From an uncultured Collinsella sp. (lineage in GTDB: Bacteria > Actinomycetota > Coriobacteriia > Coriobacteriales > Coriobacteriaceae): a DNA stretch of 64,000 nucleotides. A program made the translations under genes and the position numbers. Shown here in pieces: positions 1 through 7,528 of the stretch (positions are counted from its first letter, which is position 1; each line of letters opens with the position of its first letter). The stretch is from contig CATZRJ010000003.1 in the NCBI GenBank assembly GCA_958423535.1, positions 1 to 64,000 on the forward strand, given 5' to 3'. Under the pieces are notes generated by a model, which worked only from the letters and a program-made list of their open reading frames with translations, ran no database searches and was not told where the DNA came from.

Positions 1-117
1 CAATACGCTTGAGGATCCTTAAAAGAAAGTCCAGTTTATCCTTCCCACTCCACTTGGATACGCCTAGGCGCGGTCCAAGAAATCGTCCGCACCCCCGAAT
101 AGGGGCCAAACAGGAAC

Positions 118-140
118 TATTTCACCGCAACTGAAGGGGG
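118..140 (+). promoter_or_regulatory. Leader element copy 1 (shared 17-bp block plus SD)
   Basis: TATTTCACCGCAACTGA at 118-134 runs straight into the G-rich Shine-Dalgarno of the oxidoreductase gene. The same 17 bases recur at 1305-1321 before endonuclease IV. Upstream of each copy lies a sequence able to pair with its first bases (AATAG with CTATT here). The function is unknown; a small leader hairpin is an inference. Confidence 0.45.
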
Positions 141-145
141 CTGTC

Positions 146-1165
146 GTGGGCCATCGGGATTCATGTGATGATTTGCGTGAGGTTCGTTGGGGCGTTTTGG
201 GCGCCGGGCACATTTCGCATCGATTTGCATCGTCGCTCAAGGAGGTGGACGGGGCACGGCTTGTGGCTGCCTCCGGTCGCACTCCTTCGCATGTTGAGGA
301 GTTTTGCAGGGCGTTTTCGATTGATGCCGCGCACAGTTATGCCACGGCTGACGATAGCGGCGATGCGGCGTATGACGCGCTGCTTGCCGATTCCGATGTC
401 GATGCCATCTACCTGGCGCTTCCGCATGGGATGCATGCCCGCTGGGCCTGCCGGGCCCTGCGTGCCGGAAAGGCCGTTCTGTGCGAGAAGCCGGCTGTCC
501 TGCGCGAAGATGAGGCACGCGCAATCGCGGCTGCATCGCGTGAACACGGGCTATTCTTTATGGAGGCGATGAAGAATCGGTTTTGCCCTCTACGTGATCG
601 CGTGAAGGGTTTGCTCGCGTCGGGCGAGCTCGGCCGTATCGTTTCGATCGAAAGCGTGCAAAAACTCGATTATGGTGAGTCCCCTTCGAGTTATCTGCTC
701 GATCCGTTGCAGGGTGGCTGTCTATATGGCATGGGCTGCTATGCGGTCGGGTGGTTTGAGGATCTGCTTGCGGGTGCGTGTGATGTTTCGTCTCGTGAAG
801 TTCGCTGGCGTGACGTATCGGGCGGCCGCGTGGATTGGGCCGATGAGATCCATATGAGCGTCGGCGGTATACCCATTCATATGGCGTGCGACGGCAAAGC
901 AGCATATGAAAGCCGCTTAACGATTGCCTGCGAGCGGGGCTTGTTGGAAATCGAGCGCCTCCATCGCCCCGAGCTCGCCCATGCGAAGTACTTCGACGGG
1001 CGAATGCTCGAAATAAATGCCCCGTTTGAGGTCGATGATTTCTACGGCGAAATCCAGCATGCGACCCAGCTCATCCGAGCGGGGAAACTCGAGAGCCCCG
1101 TCATGCCCCTTGCCGCCACACAGCGCTGCGCGCGCATTATCGATGCAATCCGTCGAGCCCTCTAG
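146..1165 (+). CDS. Gfo/Idh/MocA family oxidoreductase
   Basis: Predicted NAD(P)-dependent sugar or polyol dehydrogenase, 339 aa, cytoplasmic. The N-terminal Rossmann fold shows GVLGAGHIS (residues 16-24). The family EKP motif is at 114-116 after a typical LALPHGMHA stretch, and the C-terminal half fits the substrate-binding domain. The start is a GTG preceded by a purine-rich AAGGGGG, which allows the whole Rossmann strand to be included. The substrate cannot be told from sequence. It stands alone; the 5' region shares a 17-bp block with the leader of the next gene. Family assignment is firm, specific activity unknown. Confidence 0.88.
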   Translation: MGHRDSCDDLREVRWGVLGAGHISHRFASSLKEVDGARLVAASGRTPSHVEEFCRAFSIDAAHSYATADDSGDAAYDALLADSDVDAIYLALPHGMHARWACRALRAGKAVLCEKPAVLREDEARAIAAASREHGLFFMEAMKNRFCPLRDRVKGLLASGELGRIVSIESVQKLDYGESPSSYLLDPLQGGCLYGMGCYAVGWFEDLLAGACDVSSREVRWRDVSGGRVDWADEIHMSVGGIPIHMACDGKAAYESRLTIACERGLLEIERLHRPELAHAKYFDGRMLEINAPFEVDDFYGEIQHATQLIRAGKLESPVMPLAATQRCARIIDAIRRAL

Positions 1166-1304
1166 GACTTGGCGCTGACGCGTAGGGGATCATGACGCCG
1201 GCACCCGTAGTCGTAGTGCTTGGTGGCCCGCATCTCTGATGCCCCTTTTATAACTTGCGGTGGAATACGGACCGTTTGCGCCAAAATAAGGCACCAATAG
1301 ACCG

Positions 1305-1331
1305 TATTTCACCGCAACTGATGAGGGGGAA
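1305..1331 (+). promoter_or_regulatory. Leader element copy 2 (shared 17-bp block plus SD)
   Basis: Second exact copy of the 17-bp block TATTTCACCGCAACTGA, followed by TGAGGGGGA, the ribosome-binding region of the nfo gene. AATACGG at 1263-1269 can pair with CCGTATT at 1303-1309. The arms differ from copy 1 while complementarity is kept, which suggests a conserved hairpin. Confidence 0.45.
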
Positions 1332-1337
1332 CTGGGG

Positions 1338-2204
1338 ATGCTGACGATCGGGTGTCACCTATCCACGACGAAGGGCTATCGGGCGATGGGGGAGACGGCG
1401 CTGTCTATTGGCGCCAATACCTTTGCATTCTTTACGCGCAACCCGCGCGGCGGCAAGGCGAAAGACCTTGACATGGATGACGTGGCGGCCCTGCGCGAGC
1501 TTATGGAACAAAACGACTTTGGTCCGCTTGTGGCTCATGCTCCGTATACCTATAACCCCTGCTCGGCCAAAGAGCGGGCGCGCGAGTTTGCCCTTGAGGC
1601 CATGGCAGAGGACCTGCGTCGCATGGAAACGCTGCCTGGCAACTACTACAACTTCCATCCCGGTGCGCATGTGGGGCAGGGCTCCGACGCCGGCATTCAG
1701 ATGATCGTCGACACCCTGTGTCAGGTGATGTTTGAGGGCCAGCAGACGACGGTGCTGCTCGAGACCATGGCCGGCAAGGGCACTGAGGTGGGCCGCAGCT
1801 TTGAGGAACTGGCGCTCATCATCCAGGGCGTTGCCGACAAGTGCCCCGAGCTGTCGGCCAAGTTGGGCGTTTGCCTAGACACCTGCCATGTGAATGACGC
1901 CGGCTATGACATCGTCCACGATCTTAACGGCGTGCTCGACGAGTTCGATCGTGTGGTGGGTATCGAGCGCCTACGCGCCGTGCATATCAATGATTCCAAG
2001 AACCCCTGCGGTGCCCATAAGGACCGCCACGAGTGCATCGGTAAGGGCTACCTGGGTAGTGAAGAGTTTGGCGGCGGTATGCAGGTTATGCAGAATATTG
2101 TATCGAATGACCGTTTGCGTGCGTTGCCATTTATTTTGGAGACACCGAACGAACTTGCAGGTTATGCGGCTGAAATCAAACTGTTAAGGTCATTGCAGCA
2201 GTAA
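1338..2204 (+). CDS. nfo: Deoxyribonuclease IV (AP endonuclease family 2)
   Basis: Zinc-dependent endonuclease IV, which cuts DNA 5' of abasic sites in base excision repair; 288 aa, the usual length for the family. The TIM-barrel metal-binding motifs are visible: [28 protein letters not shown] and VHINDSKNP followed by DRHECIGKG. The ATG start has a GGGGA Shine-Dalgarno. It is monocistronic in appearance: the next gene has its own promoter about 60 bases downstream. Confidence 0.95.
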   Translation: MLTIGCHLSTTKGYRAMGETALSIGANTFAFFTRNPRGGKAKDLDMDDVAALRELMEQNDFGPLVAHAPYTYNPCSAKERAREFALEAMAEDLRRMETLPGNYYNFHPGAHVGQGSDAGIQMIVDTLCQVMFEGQQTTVLLETMAGKGTEVGRSFEELALIIQGVADKCPELSAKLGVCLDTCHVNDAGYDIVHDLNGVLDEFDRVVGIERLRAVHINDSKNPCGAHKDRHECIGKGYLGSEEFGGGMQVMQNIVSNDRLRALPFILETPNELAGYAAEIKLLRSLQQ

Positions 2205-2265
2205 TGACTGTCATAAAGTGGAGTGCTCCATTCACGTTATGGGTTTGTTTCAATCAGTTTTCTAA

Positions 2266-2294
2266 TTGCAGATTCTTCCAAGCAGGTGCATAAT
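2266..2294 (+). promoter_or_regulatory. Predicted sigma-70 promoter of the amino-acid ABC operon
   Basis: TTGCAG (2266-2271) and CATAAT (2289-2294) are separated by 17 bases, in a locally AT-rich stretch about 60 bases before the lipoprotein start. Assigned from sequence only. Confidence 0.55.
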
Positions 2295-2351
2295 AGCCCT
2301 CAGTTTTTGCAGGCCCCTGAATCACGTGGGGTCATTGGAAGGAGACTGATT

Positions 2352-3212
2352 ATGAAGCTGAAGAAGCTTGGCGCATTTGCCGCCACGGGCGCCATGGCGC
2401 TCGCCCTCGCTCTGACGGGTTGCGGCTCGTCCAACGCCACCTCTGGTTCTGATGCCGGTTCCAGCAGCTCTGACGACGCTAAGGTCGAGAAGGTCGACGG
2501 CTCCAAGGAGTACGCGCTCGTCAAGGACGGTACGCTGACCGTCGGCACCTCTGCCGAGTACGCTCCGTTTGAGTATAAGGATGACAACGGCGATTATCAG
2601 GGCTTTGACCTTGAGCTCATCAAGGCTATCGGCGACAAGCTGGGCCTGGATGTCGAGTATGTCAACAATGACTTTGACACGCTGGTTCCGGGCGTCGCTT
2701 CGGGCGCCAAGTATGACGTCTCCATCGCGGCCATCACCGACACGCCCGAGCGTGAGAAGGAAGTCGCTTTCTCTGATTCCTACTACATGGACGATCAGGC
2801 TATCGTGACCAAGGTCGATAACACCGACATCGCGGCCGACAACTACAGCGAGAAGCTCAACAACGCCGACGCTACCATCATCGTTCAGTCTGGCTCGACC
2901 GCCGAGGCCTTTGCCCAGGAGAACTTCCCCAAGGCCAAGATCGTCCCCTACAAGGACGCTACCGAGTGCTTCAGTGCCCTGCAGTCCGATAAGGGCGACG
3001 CGGTAGTCACCAACCGCTCCGTTGCCAGCCAGCTGACCGCCGAGCAGTTCAACACCTGCCAGACCATCAAGCAGATCAGCACCGGCGAGGAGTATGCCAT
3101 CGCCATCAACCAGGGCAACACCAAGCTCAAGGACGACATCAACCAGGCCATCAAGGACCTGACCGACGACGGTACCGTTGACGCCCTCATGTCTAAGTAC
3201 AACATCAAGTAA
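2352..3212 (+). CDS. Amino-acid ABC transporter substrate-binding lipoprotein
   Basis: Family 3 solute-binding protein of a polar amino-acid importer, 286 aa. The N-terminus has a lysine-rich start, a hydrophobic core and lipobox LTGC with Cys24 as the lipidation site, then a Ser/Asp-rich linker. The mature domain begins near residue 55 with the typical GTLTVGTSAEYAPFEY strand. The ATG at 2352 has a good AAGGAG Shine-Dalgarno; longer in-frame starts upstream lack one and would bury the signal peptide. It is followed by a hairpin, then the permease and ATPase genes. The ligand is not determinable. Confidence 0.92.
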   Translation: MKLKKLGAFAATGAMALALALTGCGSSNATSGSDAGSSSSDDAKVEKVDGSKEYALVKDGTLTVGTSAEYAPFEYKDDNGDYQGFDLELIKAIGDKLGLDVEYVNNDFDTLVPGVASGAKYDVSIAAITDTPEREKEVAFSDSYYMDDQAIVTKVDNTDIAADNYSEKLNNADATIIVQSGSTAEAFAQENFPKAKIVPYKDATECFSALQSDKGDAVVTNRSVASQLTAEQFNTCQTIKQISTGEEYAIAINQGNTKLKDDINQAIKDLTDDGTVDALMSKYNIK

Positions 3213-3234
3213 AATAGTTACTTGATAACGCGCG

Positions 3235-3273
3235 GGCCCTTTCCGTTTTGGCGGAGAGGGCCTTTGCGTTTCT
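3235..3273 (+). terminator. Hairpin between binding-protein and permease genes
   Basis: GGCCCTTTCCG pairs with CGGAGAGGGCC (one G-T) around a short loop, followed by a T-rich stretch. Lying inside the operon, it could be a partial terminator that makes the binding protein more abundant than the membrane parts, as is common in ABC operons. Confidence 0.65.
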
Positions 3274-3328
3274 TGAACGGGCGTCGTCCCGTCCCGTAAT
3301 GTCGGCAACTTATACGTTAGGAGCCACC

Positions 3329-4690
3329 TTGTCTCGATTGAACGAAGGGGCCATGGGTCGGCGTTTCCCGCTGCCCTCGATGCTCCAAAAGCTAGCCTGC
3401 GCCCTGGCTGTGGCGCTCGCTTTGGTGTGCGCGGGGACAGCCGTGCCTTCGACCGCTCAGGCGCTCGAGACCGCAAAGATCACCGCGCGTCCCAATACCG
3501 GTTCGGGCAGCGACGTGGTCGGCGGTACCGAGACGCGCATTACCTGGGAGGTCCAGGCCGATGCCGACGAGGAGCTGAGCGGTCTTTCGCTGACGTTTGT
3601 CGACGGTACGACGTTTGGTGCCGATGACACGCGCCTGACGATGCTCTCGGGCGACGACCTTATGGACCGTACGCCCATGAAGCCCACGTGCAAGGTGGAC
3701 GGCCAGACGCTCAAGATCGATTTTGGCGAGACGGCGCCCGCCGGCGGCTATTTCCGTGTCGAGGTCTACGGCGTGACCTTCCCCGTCGAGGGTGGCGACG
3801 AGGCCTTTAGCGGAACCTATACGCTCGCCGACGGCTCGACCAAGAAGATCTCCAAGATTCCGTCGGTGGAGATTAAGGGCGTGACGGCCTTTGATAATTT
3901 CCTAGCCGACCTTAAGGAGCAGCCGTGGGTCGAGGCGTGGAATTCCAACATGTTCCTTCGCCTGTTCCTGAACCCGGTCATTTTGGTCCAGAGCCTGCCG
4001 ATCGTCTTCAAAGGCTTCCTCATGTCGCTCTCGATCGTGCTCGTGGCGTTTCCGCTGGCAATTCCCTTTGGCTTTGCCTTGTCGCTCATGCGCATCTCCA
4101 AGTCGCGCATCCTGCGTTGCCTTGCCGGCATCTATGTGAATATCATCCGTGGTACGCCGGCGTTCCTGCAGATCTACATCGCGTTCTTTGGCCTGCCGCT
4201 GGCCGGCGTCAAGGTTGACGACTATGTGCTGGGCGTCATCGTCATGGCCATGAACTCGTCCGCTTACCTGTGCGAGATTTTCCGTGCCGGTATTCAGTCG
4301 ATCCCCAAGGGCCAAAACGAGGCCGCGCGCTCGCTGGGCATGAACGCCTTCCAGACGCTGCTTTACGTCATGATTCCGCAGACGTTCCGCAATGTCCTGC
4401 CTACGTTGACCAGTGAGTTCATCCTACTTTACAAGGATACGTCGCTGCTCGCGGCCGTGGGCGTGGTCGAGATCGTCATGAACGCCCGCACCATCGTGGC
4501 CACGACGGGATCCATCACGCCGTATGTGGTTGCCGCCCTGTTCTATCTGGTTATTACGCTGCCGCTTGCTCGCTTGGTGAGCGGTCTTGAGGCAAGGCTG
4601 TTGGGCACGGCCGAAACCAAGAAGAAGCGTCCCGCCAAGAGCGCCGGACAGGTCGTCGCGACGCCCGCCGATCACATCGCCGGTCTGTAA
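3329..4690 (+). CDS. Amino-acid ABC transporter permease with an extracytoplasmic N-terminal domain
   Basis: Integral membrane subunit of the HisM/GlnP type, 453 aa from the chosen TTG. That start has TTAGGAG at good spacing; an ATG at 3353 is the alternative. A signal-like hydrophobic segment (about 20-45) is followed by roughly 160 residues of Thr/Gly/Asp-rich, beta-looking extracytoplasmic sequence. The permease proper starts near residue 215. The EAA loop is visible as NEAARSLGMNAFQTLLYVMIP. Normal family members are 210-240 aa, so the N-terminal domain is an addition of unknown role. It forms one operon with its neighbours; its stop lies 12 bases from the ATPase start. Confidence 0.88.
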   Translation: MSRLNEGAMGRRFPLPSMLQKLACALAVALALVCAGTAVPSTAQALETAKITARPNTGSGSDVVGGTETRITWEVQADADEELSGLSLTFVDGTTFGADDTRLTMLSGDDLMDRTPMKPTCKVDGQTLKIDFGETAPAGGYFRVEVYGVTFPVEGGDEAFSGTYTLADGSTKKISKIPSVEIKGVTAFDNFLADLKEQPWVEAWNSNMFLRLFLNPVILVQSLPIVFKGFLMSLSIVLVAFPLAIPFGFALSLMRISKSRILRCLAGIYVNIIRGTPAFLQIYIAFFGLPLAGVKVDDYVLGVIVMAMNSSAYLCEIFRAGIQSIPKGQNEAARSLGMNAFQTLLYVMIPQTFRNVLPTLTSEFILLYKDTSLLAAVGVVEIVMNARTIVATTGSITPYVVAALFYLVITLPLARLVSGLEARLLGTAETKKKRPAKSAGQVVATPADHIAGL

Positions 4691-4702
4691 GGAGGTCCTA
4701 TC

Positions 4703-5455
4703 ATGAGCGAAACCAATAACTCGAACGAGGTCGTCGTTAGTATCAAGAACCTCCAGAAGGCCTTTGGCGATAACGTGGTCCTGCGCGATATCGATCTGGA
4801 TGTGCACAAGGGCGAGGTCGTCGTAGTCCTGGGTCCTTCGGGCTCGGGCAAGTCGACGATGCTTCGCTGCATCAATCGTCTGGAGCATCCCACGAGCGGC
4901 TCGATTGTCGTTGAGGGCGTGGACGTGTGCGCCAAGGGCGTCGACCTTAACAAGGTGCGTACGCATCTGGGTATGGTGTTCCAGCAGTTCAATTTGTTCC
5001 CGCACCTGTCAGTCAAAAAGAACGTCATGCTCGCGCAGCAAAAGGTGCTCAAGCGCAGCAAGGAAGAGGCCGAGAAGATTGCCGTCGAGGAGCTGACGAA
5101 GGTCGGTCTTGCCGAGCGTATCGACTTTATGCCGAGCCAGCTCTCGGGCGGCCAGCAGCAGCGCGTTGCCATCGCCCGCGCCCTGTCGATGAATCCACAC
5201 GTGATGCTCTTTGACGAGGCCACGTCGGCGCTTGACCCCGAGCTTGTCCGCGATGTATTGGGCGTTATGCGCGACCTGGCCCGCGACGGCATGACCATGA
5301 TCGTCGTGACGCATGAGATGGGCTTTGCCCGCGACGTCGCCGACCGCGTCGTCTTTATGGACGGTGGCGTTATCGTGGAGGAGGGCACGCCGAGCGAGGT
5401 CTTCGACCATCCCAAGAGCGAACGCACCAAGGCGTTTTTGGGCAATATCTCATAG
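4703..5455 (+). CDS. Amino-acid ABC transporter ATP-binding protein (GlnQ type)
   Basis: ATPase subunit of the polar amino-acid importer, 250 aa, cytoplasmic and peripheral. Walker [11 protein letters not shown]-loop in [11 protein letters not shown], signature LSGGQQQR, Walker [13 protein letters not shown] and H-loop VVTHEMGFA are all intact. A strong AAGGAGG Shine-Dalgarno overlaps the end of the permease gene. With the two preceding genes it completes an importer; the ligand is unknown. Confidence 0.94.
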   Translation: MSETNNSNEVVVSIKNLQKAFGDNVVLRDIDLDVHKGEVVVVLGPSGSGKSTMLRCINRLEHPTSGSIVVEGVDVCAKGVDLNKVRTHLGMVFQQFNLFPHLSVKKNVMLAQQKVLKRSKEEAEKIAVEELTKVGLAERIDFMPSQLSGGQQQRVAIARALSMNPHVMLFDEATSALDPELVRDVLGVMRDLARDGMTMIVVTHEMGFARDVADRVVFMDGGVIVEEGTPSEVFDHPKSERTKAFLGNIS

Positions 5456-5482
5456 CTGCTTTGCAAAAGAATCGTTGCAGAA

Positions 5483-5517
5483 AGCGGGGGCTGGATTGGA
5501 TCCAGCCCCCGCTTTTG
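5483..5517 (+). terminator. Rho-independent terminator after the ABC operon
   Basis: A perfect 14-bp stem (AGCGGGGGCTGGAT with its complement), loop of three, followed by TTTT. It starts 28 bases after the ATPase stop. A short T tract on the other strand means it may also serve the convergent flavodoxin gene. Confidence 0.9.
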
Positions 5518-5572
5518 TTGGGGCGCGAATGTGCATTGTCGAGGGTCGGCTTTGTCGGGACCCGAGCCGTTG

Positions 5573-5992
5573 CTATGCCAACTCGGCTCCAAGTGCGCGA
5601 CAGGCCGCCTCGCCCTCATCGTCGGGTGCATCGTAGCAAATGACGGAATCGACGACGTTGACGCCGGCCTCGTCGGCGTCGGCCTTCCAGTTGTCCATCC
5701 ACTCGCCCTCGGCCCACGAATAGGAGCCAAAGAGGACGACCTTCTTGTCGCCGAGAGTCTCCTTGACCTCGTCCCACATAGGCTGGAACTCGTCATACTC
5801 AAGTTCCTCGGAACCCATGGCGGGGCAGCCGAAGGCAATGGCGTTATAGCTGGCGGCCTTGTCTGCGGAGAAGTCGGCGCAGGAGATGACCTCTGCCTCG
5901 GCGCCGGCACCGGTTGCGCCCTCGGCAACGAGGTTTGCCATGGCTTCGGTGTTTCCTGTGCCACTCCAGTAGACGACTGCGATCTTGCTCAT
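5573..5992 (-). CDS. Flavodoxin
   Basis: Short-chain FMN flavodoxin, 139 aa, a low-potential electron carrier. The FMN-phosphate loop SGTGNTEAMA lies at residues 10-19, and SYSWAEGEWM near residue 92 fits the second FMN loop. The chosen ATG has an AAAGGA Shine-Dalgarno; reading further upstream would run into the preceding gene. It lies 46 bases downstream of a DUF3793 gene on the same strand, and the two probably form an operon. The redox partner is unknown. Confidence 0.92.
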   Translation of the reverse strand: MSKIAVVYWSGTGNTEAMANLVAEGATGAGAEAEVISCADFSADKAASYNAIAFGCPAMGSEELEYDEFQPMWDEVKETLGDKKVVLFGSYSWAEGEWMDNWKADADEAGVNVVDSVICYDAPDDEGEAACRALGAELA

Positions 5993-6038
5993 ATGTTTTC
6001 CTTTCGGTTGTGCGGCGTGCGGCCGCGTTTTGTATGCT

Positions 6039-6743
6039 CTATCGGGTTGCCTGGACAAGTTGTCCCAGGGTGCAGCCCCGTTGATAGATGTAGGTAAGGT
6101 ATTGCGTGCATGCGCGATAGGAATCGAAGGTCGTGAGCGCCTGCTCAACGTTTGTGTATACCTTCCATGCGCCAAAGACCTTATAGTTTTCGCCGTGCTG
6201 GACGATAAACTGATGGACATCTTCGTAGGGATAGCCCAAAAAATAGCCAATTTCGTGGGGGAACTCGCACGTGCATCCCGTATCGCAGTGCCTATTTCGC
6301 GCGAATGCGCAGACGCTGCCGTCATAGGCGCTTTCTGCGGCATTGCTGCTTGCCAGCGTGATGCGCGCGGCGAGATGCACCAGGGATGCGGGCAGGTTGT
6401 GGACATCGTAACCTTCGGCTGCAAGCGCCGTCGTGGCGCGGGGGTCGGAGAGGTATCGCATGAGGTCCGCAGGGCGGTACACATAGATGAGCGCTCCGCA
6501 GGGGCGCCAGACCAAAACGCTCATATGGATCCCGAGTGGCCGGAGCTCGCGGTTGCATTGGGCTATGACGGCGAGCAGGCGAGAGCGTCGATCTTCGATA
6601 TGGGCGGCGCTAGGTTTTCCGTTTTGGTTGGCGTAAACGCCGGGATAGGTAAAGAGCGATGCCGGCTTGATACCTGCGAGCGTAGGGGAGCAGTTGCGTA
6701 CGACAGCCGTTTGGTATGTTGGGATGTCAATGGTTCGAGTCAC
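6039..6743 (-). CDS. DUF3793 family protein
   Basis: A 234-aa protein recognised as DUF3793 from its pattern: N-terminal 'LFTYP', central 'LGIHMSVLVWRPCGALIYVYRP', and C-terminal 'CTCEFPHEIGYFLGYPYEDVHQF'. The biochemical role is unknown. In many anaerobes this family sits next to flavodoxin genes, as here, hinting at an iron or redox link (inference). The start is GTG with a strong AAAGGAG six bases upstream. No membrane segment or signal peptide is seen. Confidence 0.82.
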   Translation of the reverse strand: MTRTIDIPTYQTAVVRNCSPTLAGIKPASLFTYPGVYANQNGKPSAAHIEDRRSRLLAVIAQCNRELRPLGIHMSVLVWRPCGALIYVYRPADLMRYLSDPRATTALAAEGYDVHNLPASLVHLAARITLASSNAAESAYDGSVCAFARNRHCDTGCTCEFPHEIGYFLGYPYEDVHQFIVQHGENYKVFGAWKVYTNVEQALTTFDSYRACTQYLTYIYQRGCTLGQLVQATR

Positions 6744-6873
6744 GATGCTCCTTTCGGGTCCTCAGTTGTTAGCCTAGGAAAACTTATACACGAAAGTAAG
6801 CCTTGGTCAACTAAAAAGTTTGAAGAGGGAAACTAATTGACCGAACCGACACGAGTTTGGAGTAAGATGGGAA

Positions 6874-6888
6874 CACCCCATGGGGGTA
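6874..6888 (+). promoter_or_regulatory. CsoR-like operator palindrome
   Basis: CACCCCATGGGGGTA is a G/C-tract inverted repeat of the type bound by CsoR/RcnR-family metal sensors. It lies 32 bases before the start of the HMA-domain gene. No csoR gene is in the window, so the regulator would be encoded elsewhere. Confidence 0.5.
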
Positions 6889-6919
6889 TAGATATAAGAG
6901 TTTGGAGAAAGGGGATCGC

Positions 6920-7303
6920 ATGGACGACTTGATCAGCCCTGCAAATATCATCGTGCTTGCCGTGATCGCACTCGGCATGTTCTTTGGTGTGCGTCGTATT
7001 GCCGCATCGACACGCGGAAAGAGCTGCTGTAGTGATGGCGCGAGTTGCAAGAAGGCCAAGAAGGTTGTGGTGGCCGATACCGATGAGTCCCACTATCCCT
7101 ACCACGATGAGCTGCTTATCGGCGGCATGAGCTGCGACGGGTGTGCTCAGAATGTAGTCAATGCTCTCAATGCGCTGGATGGCGTGTGGGCAACGGTGAC
7201 GTATGCGGACCACACGGCACGCGTGCGTTCGAAGCGCCCGATTGACCGCGAGGCACTCGAGACGGCGGTGAGAGACGCGGGCTATTTCGTTATGAAAATG
7301 TAG
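6920..7303 (+). CDS. Small membrane-anchored heavy-metal-associated (HMA) protein
   Basis: A 127-aa protein with one N-terminal membrane helix (about residues 5-25), a cysteine-containing linker (SCCSDGASCKK) and a C-terminal HMA fold carrying GMSCDGC, the CxxC metal site. Likely a copper(I) or similar soft-metal chaperone held at the membrane (family inference). The ATG at 6920 has GAAAGGGG; an upstream TTG at 6902 is less likely. It appears to stand alone behind a CsoR-like palindrome, which supports metal-dependent expression. Confidence 0.82.
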   Translation: MDDLISPANIIVLAVIALGMFFGVRRIAASTRGKSCCSDGASCKKAKKVVVADTDESHYPYHDELLIGGMSCDGCAQNVVNALNALDGVWATVTYADHTARVRSKRPIDREALETAVRDAGYFVMKM

Positions 7304-7382
7304 ATGCTGCCCTCTCCAATGAGTACCGGCCTCCTCCCCATTGGGGCTATCGATGTCCTAAAATTTGCGCAAAAAACAACTC

Positions 7383-7448
7383 GCGGATGCGGCGAAAGTG
7401 GAGTTTGGTGACGGTTCGCGCGGAATTCGTGACCAATCGAGCATCCGC
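7383..7448. repeat. Nested inverted repeat upstream of the surface-protein gene
   Basis: GCGGATGC (7383-7390) pairs with GCATCCGC (7441-7448). Inside, TTGGTGACG pairs with CGTGACCAA, giving a two-tier hairpin of 66 bases. It could be an RNA element or a palindromic repeat; it resembles no family I can name. Confidence 0.5.
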
Positions 7449-7528
7449 TATCCCGTAAGAAAAAATACAGGTGTATATTTATATGCTGATTATTGCTGTG
7501 CCCAGATTGCAATTAAACGTGGACAGAG

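Noticed and set aside
1..117. Possible gene end or RNA in the first 117 bases
   Set aside because: No supported frame; only a small imperfect inverted repeat (CTTGGA at 53-58 with TCCAAG at 74-79), not enough to call.
2322..3476. A 384-codon reverse-strand frame over the ABC binding protein
   Set aside because: Antisense shadow of the lipoprotein gene, crossing its terminator and the permease start.
6760..6835. DtxR/Fur-type iron box between DUF3793 and the HMA gene (TTAGCCTAGG, GTAAGCCTTGG)
   Set aside because: Only half-sites resembling the consensus; no full palindrome.
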